From Syntrophomonas sp. UBA5288 (GTDB lineage Bacteria > Bacillota > Syntrophomonadia > Syntrophomonadales > Syntrophomonadaceae), in assembly GCA_002408445.1 (NCBI GenBank), contig DHSK01000003.1, positions 2,115-9,070 of the forward strand: a stretch of 6,956 nt of DNA, given 5' to 3'. This document shows, in pieces, positions 6,223 through 6,956 of the stretch. The notes beneath the pieces are model-generated. The model ran no database searches, was not told where the DNA came from, and was given only the letters and a program-made list of their open reading frames with translations. Each line of letters begins with the position of its first letter. Positions within the stretch are counted from its first letter, which is position 1. Both the position numbers and the translations under genes were made by a program.

Positions 6223-6252
6223 TTGACAGGGATTAATGGTAAGTGCTAAGAT
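6223..6252 (+). promoter_or_regulatory. Strong sigma-A promoter driving the tandem T-box leader
   Basis: A perfect TTGACA (6223-6228) is followed after 18 bp by TAAGAT (6247-6252), with TG at 6244-6245 forming an extended -10. The start would be near 6259, about 20 nt before the first conserved T-box base pairs, as expected for such a leader. Confidence 0.75.
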
Positions 6253-6258
6253 TTGAAC

Positions 6259-6536
6259 ATCTTATAAATCATAAACCGATGAGCAAGAGTAGTAAGAATA
6301 ATTGGATGTATTCAGAGAATCGCCGGTTGGTGCGAAGGCGGTTGCAGAGATTATTACGAATGGACTTGCGAGGGCGGCCCGAAATCGAAAGAGAATAGGC
6401 GCTGACGGGAACCCTGTCCGTTATCAGTAGGGTACATATGATAGTATGTAAAATGAGTGGGCGATTTTATCGTCAATTTGGGTGGTACCGCAGAAGTTTA
6501 AGCTTTTGTCCCGATACAGGGGCAAAGGCTTTTTTT
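6259..6536 (+). promoter_or_regulatory. T-box riboswitch 1, Trp (UGG) specifier
   Basis: The leader binds uncharged tRNA and prevents termination. Seen here: the stem I base GATGAGCAAG (6278-6287), where GCAAG (6283-6287) pairs with CTTGC (6365-6369); the distal arm ATCGCC/GGCGGT (6319-6342) with loop GGTTGGTGCGAA; the specifier loop GAATGGAC (6358-6365), whose codon is TGG (6361-6363), giving tRNA-Trp; stem III with ACGG/CCGT (6405-6420); and the T-box GGGTGGTACCGC (6480-6491). The bulge TGGT (6483-6486) pairs with the tRNA 3' end; its last base U would form a U-G wobble with the usual G73 of bacterial tRNA-Trp. The T-box GGG can pair with CCC (6510-6512) in the antiterminator. No gene follows before the second T-box. 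Confidence 0.93.
6501..6536 (+). terminator. Terminator of T-box 1
   Basis: AGCTTTTGTCCC (6501-6512) pairs with GGGGCAAAGGCT (6519-6530), with a few G-U pairs, and is followed by six T. The 5' arm also takes part in the competing antiterminator. Confidence 0.92.
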
Positions 6537-6540
6537 ATTT

Positions 6541-6647
6541 TGTATAAACCTGCTTATGCAACATGAGCAAAAGGAAAGTAATATACAAATCAAACAGGCA
6601 ATTTAAATGTAATATTTTTGTAAATAAAAAATAATTTAATGTATAAC
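6541..6647. other. Spacer between the two T-boxes
   Basis: This stretch of about 107 bp is AT-rich and has no open reading frame with a ribosome binding site. A TATAAC (6642-6647) resembles a -10, but it would start transcription inside stem I of T-box 2 and has only a poor -35 (TTGTAA, 6618-6623). I see no convincing separate promoter. Confidence 0.5.
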
Positions 6648-6905
6648 ACCGATGAGCAAGAGAAGTAGGTAGGGGAAGGTAGCACAGAGAGCCGCGGCTG
6701 GTGGGAAAGCGGCATACCGGAACATATTGAATGGACTTGCGAGGGCGGCTCGAAACCGGTAGGGATTAGACGCCGACGGGAACCCTGTCCGTTATCAGTG
6801 GGGTGCATATGATGGTATGCAAAATGAGTGGGCGATTTATCGTCAATTTGGGTGGTACCGCAGAAGTTTAAGCTTTTGTCCCTGGAGGGATAAAAGCTTT
6901 TTTTA
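6648..6905 (+). promoter_or_regulatory. T-box riboswitch 2, Trp (UGG) specifier
   Basis: It has the same architecture as the first: GATGAGCAAG (6651-6660), with GCAAG pairing with CTTGC (6736-6740), distal arm GCCGC/GCGGC (6691-6712), specifier loop GAATGGAC (6729-6736) with TGG at 6732-6734, stem III ACGG/CCGT, and T-box GGGTGGTACCGC (6850-6861) with bulge TGGT (6853-6856). The 3' part (6821-6882) differs from T-box 1 (6450-6512) by one missing T, while the upper part of stem I is strongly diverged. The gene it controls must start after 6956; Trp biosynthesis, Trp uptake or TrpRS are the usual targets. Confidence 0.93.
6871..6904 (+). terminator. Terminator of T-box 2
   Basis: AGCTTTTGTCCC (6871-6882) pairs with GGGATAAAAGCT (6887-6898) almost perfectly (one G-U), with a TGGA tetraloop and a T-run to 6904. 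It looks stronger than the terminator of T-box 1 because the stem has fewer wobble pairs and a tighter loop. Confidence 0.93.
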
Positions 6906-6909
6906 TTTT

Positions 6910-6956
6910 GAGAGTTTTGCATAATTCAAAAACTCCATTTGTCATTGCTATGAATA
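6910..6956 (+). mobile_element. Left end of a third MITE-like element copy (cut by window edge)
   Basis: These 47 bp match 1461-1508 with one base missing and two substitutions, starting with the end sequence GAGAGTTTTGCATAA. The copy is in the same orientation as the first and begins just 5 bp after the T-run of T-box 2. The hairpin would follow outside the window. Confidence 0.75.

Noticed and set aside
6497..6502. TTTAAG in the T-box leaders as a response-regulator site
   Set aside because: It occurs once per leader without a partner at 11 bp and belongs to the conserved antiterminator region.
6590..6922. Minus-strand open frame of 110 codons
   Set aside because: It runs antisense through T-box 2, whose RNA motifs fully explain the sequence conservation.

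Overview
The window looks like chromosomal DNA of a Bacillota (Firmicutes) bacterium. The support is two T-box leaders, strong GGAGG-type ribosome binding sites, an OmpR/EnvZ-like two-component pair and a typical lipoprotein signal. I cannot place it below phylum level.

Layout from left to right. Positions 1-1407 (minus strand) hold a two-gene operon: a VTC-domain protein of the polyphosphate-polymerase/CYTH type, then a DUF4956 membrane protein cut by the left edge of the window. Positions 1408-1866 separate this operon from a divergent two-component system and contain a 182-bp MITE-like element with a 28-bp hairpin. Positions 1867-3806 (plus strand) hold a response regulator and a sensor histidine kinase whose stop and start codons overlap. 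Positions 3807-4128 are a convergent intergenic region with a second copy of the hairpin, in opposite orientation, and a probable terminator. Positions 4129-6105 (minus strand) encode a large beta-helix lipoprotein of the Cthe_2159-like carbohydrate-binding family. Positions 6106-6956 carry no protein gene. They contain a strong plus-strand promoter, two consecutive T-box leaders that both display a UGG (Trp) specifier, and the first 47 bp of a third copy of the MITE-like element.

How the parts may work together. VTC protein, DUF4956 membrane protein, beta-helix lipoprotein and two-component pair look like one functional unit. The strongest new observation is regulatory. The same motif, TTTAAG-N5-TTTAAG followed by exactly 10 nt and a -10 hexamer, lies on the minus strand upstream of the VTC operon (1649-1681) and upstream of the lipoprotein gene (6148-6180). 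An 11-bp direct repeat in the place of a -35 box is how OmpR/PhoB-family regulators usually bind as activators, so the regulator encoded between the two targets probably switches on both. I infer a regulated cell-envelope system in which a polyphosphate-type polymerase and its membrane partner act with an acidic, probably cation-binding surface protein. What is made, and what the kinase senses, cannot be read from the sequence.

The right end is a separate module: a tandem Trp-sensing attenuator whose target gene lies beyond the window, probably a tryptophan biosynthesis, transport or TrpRS gene.
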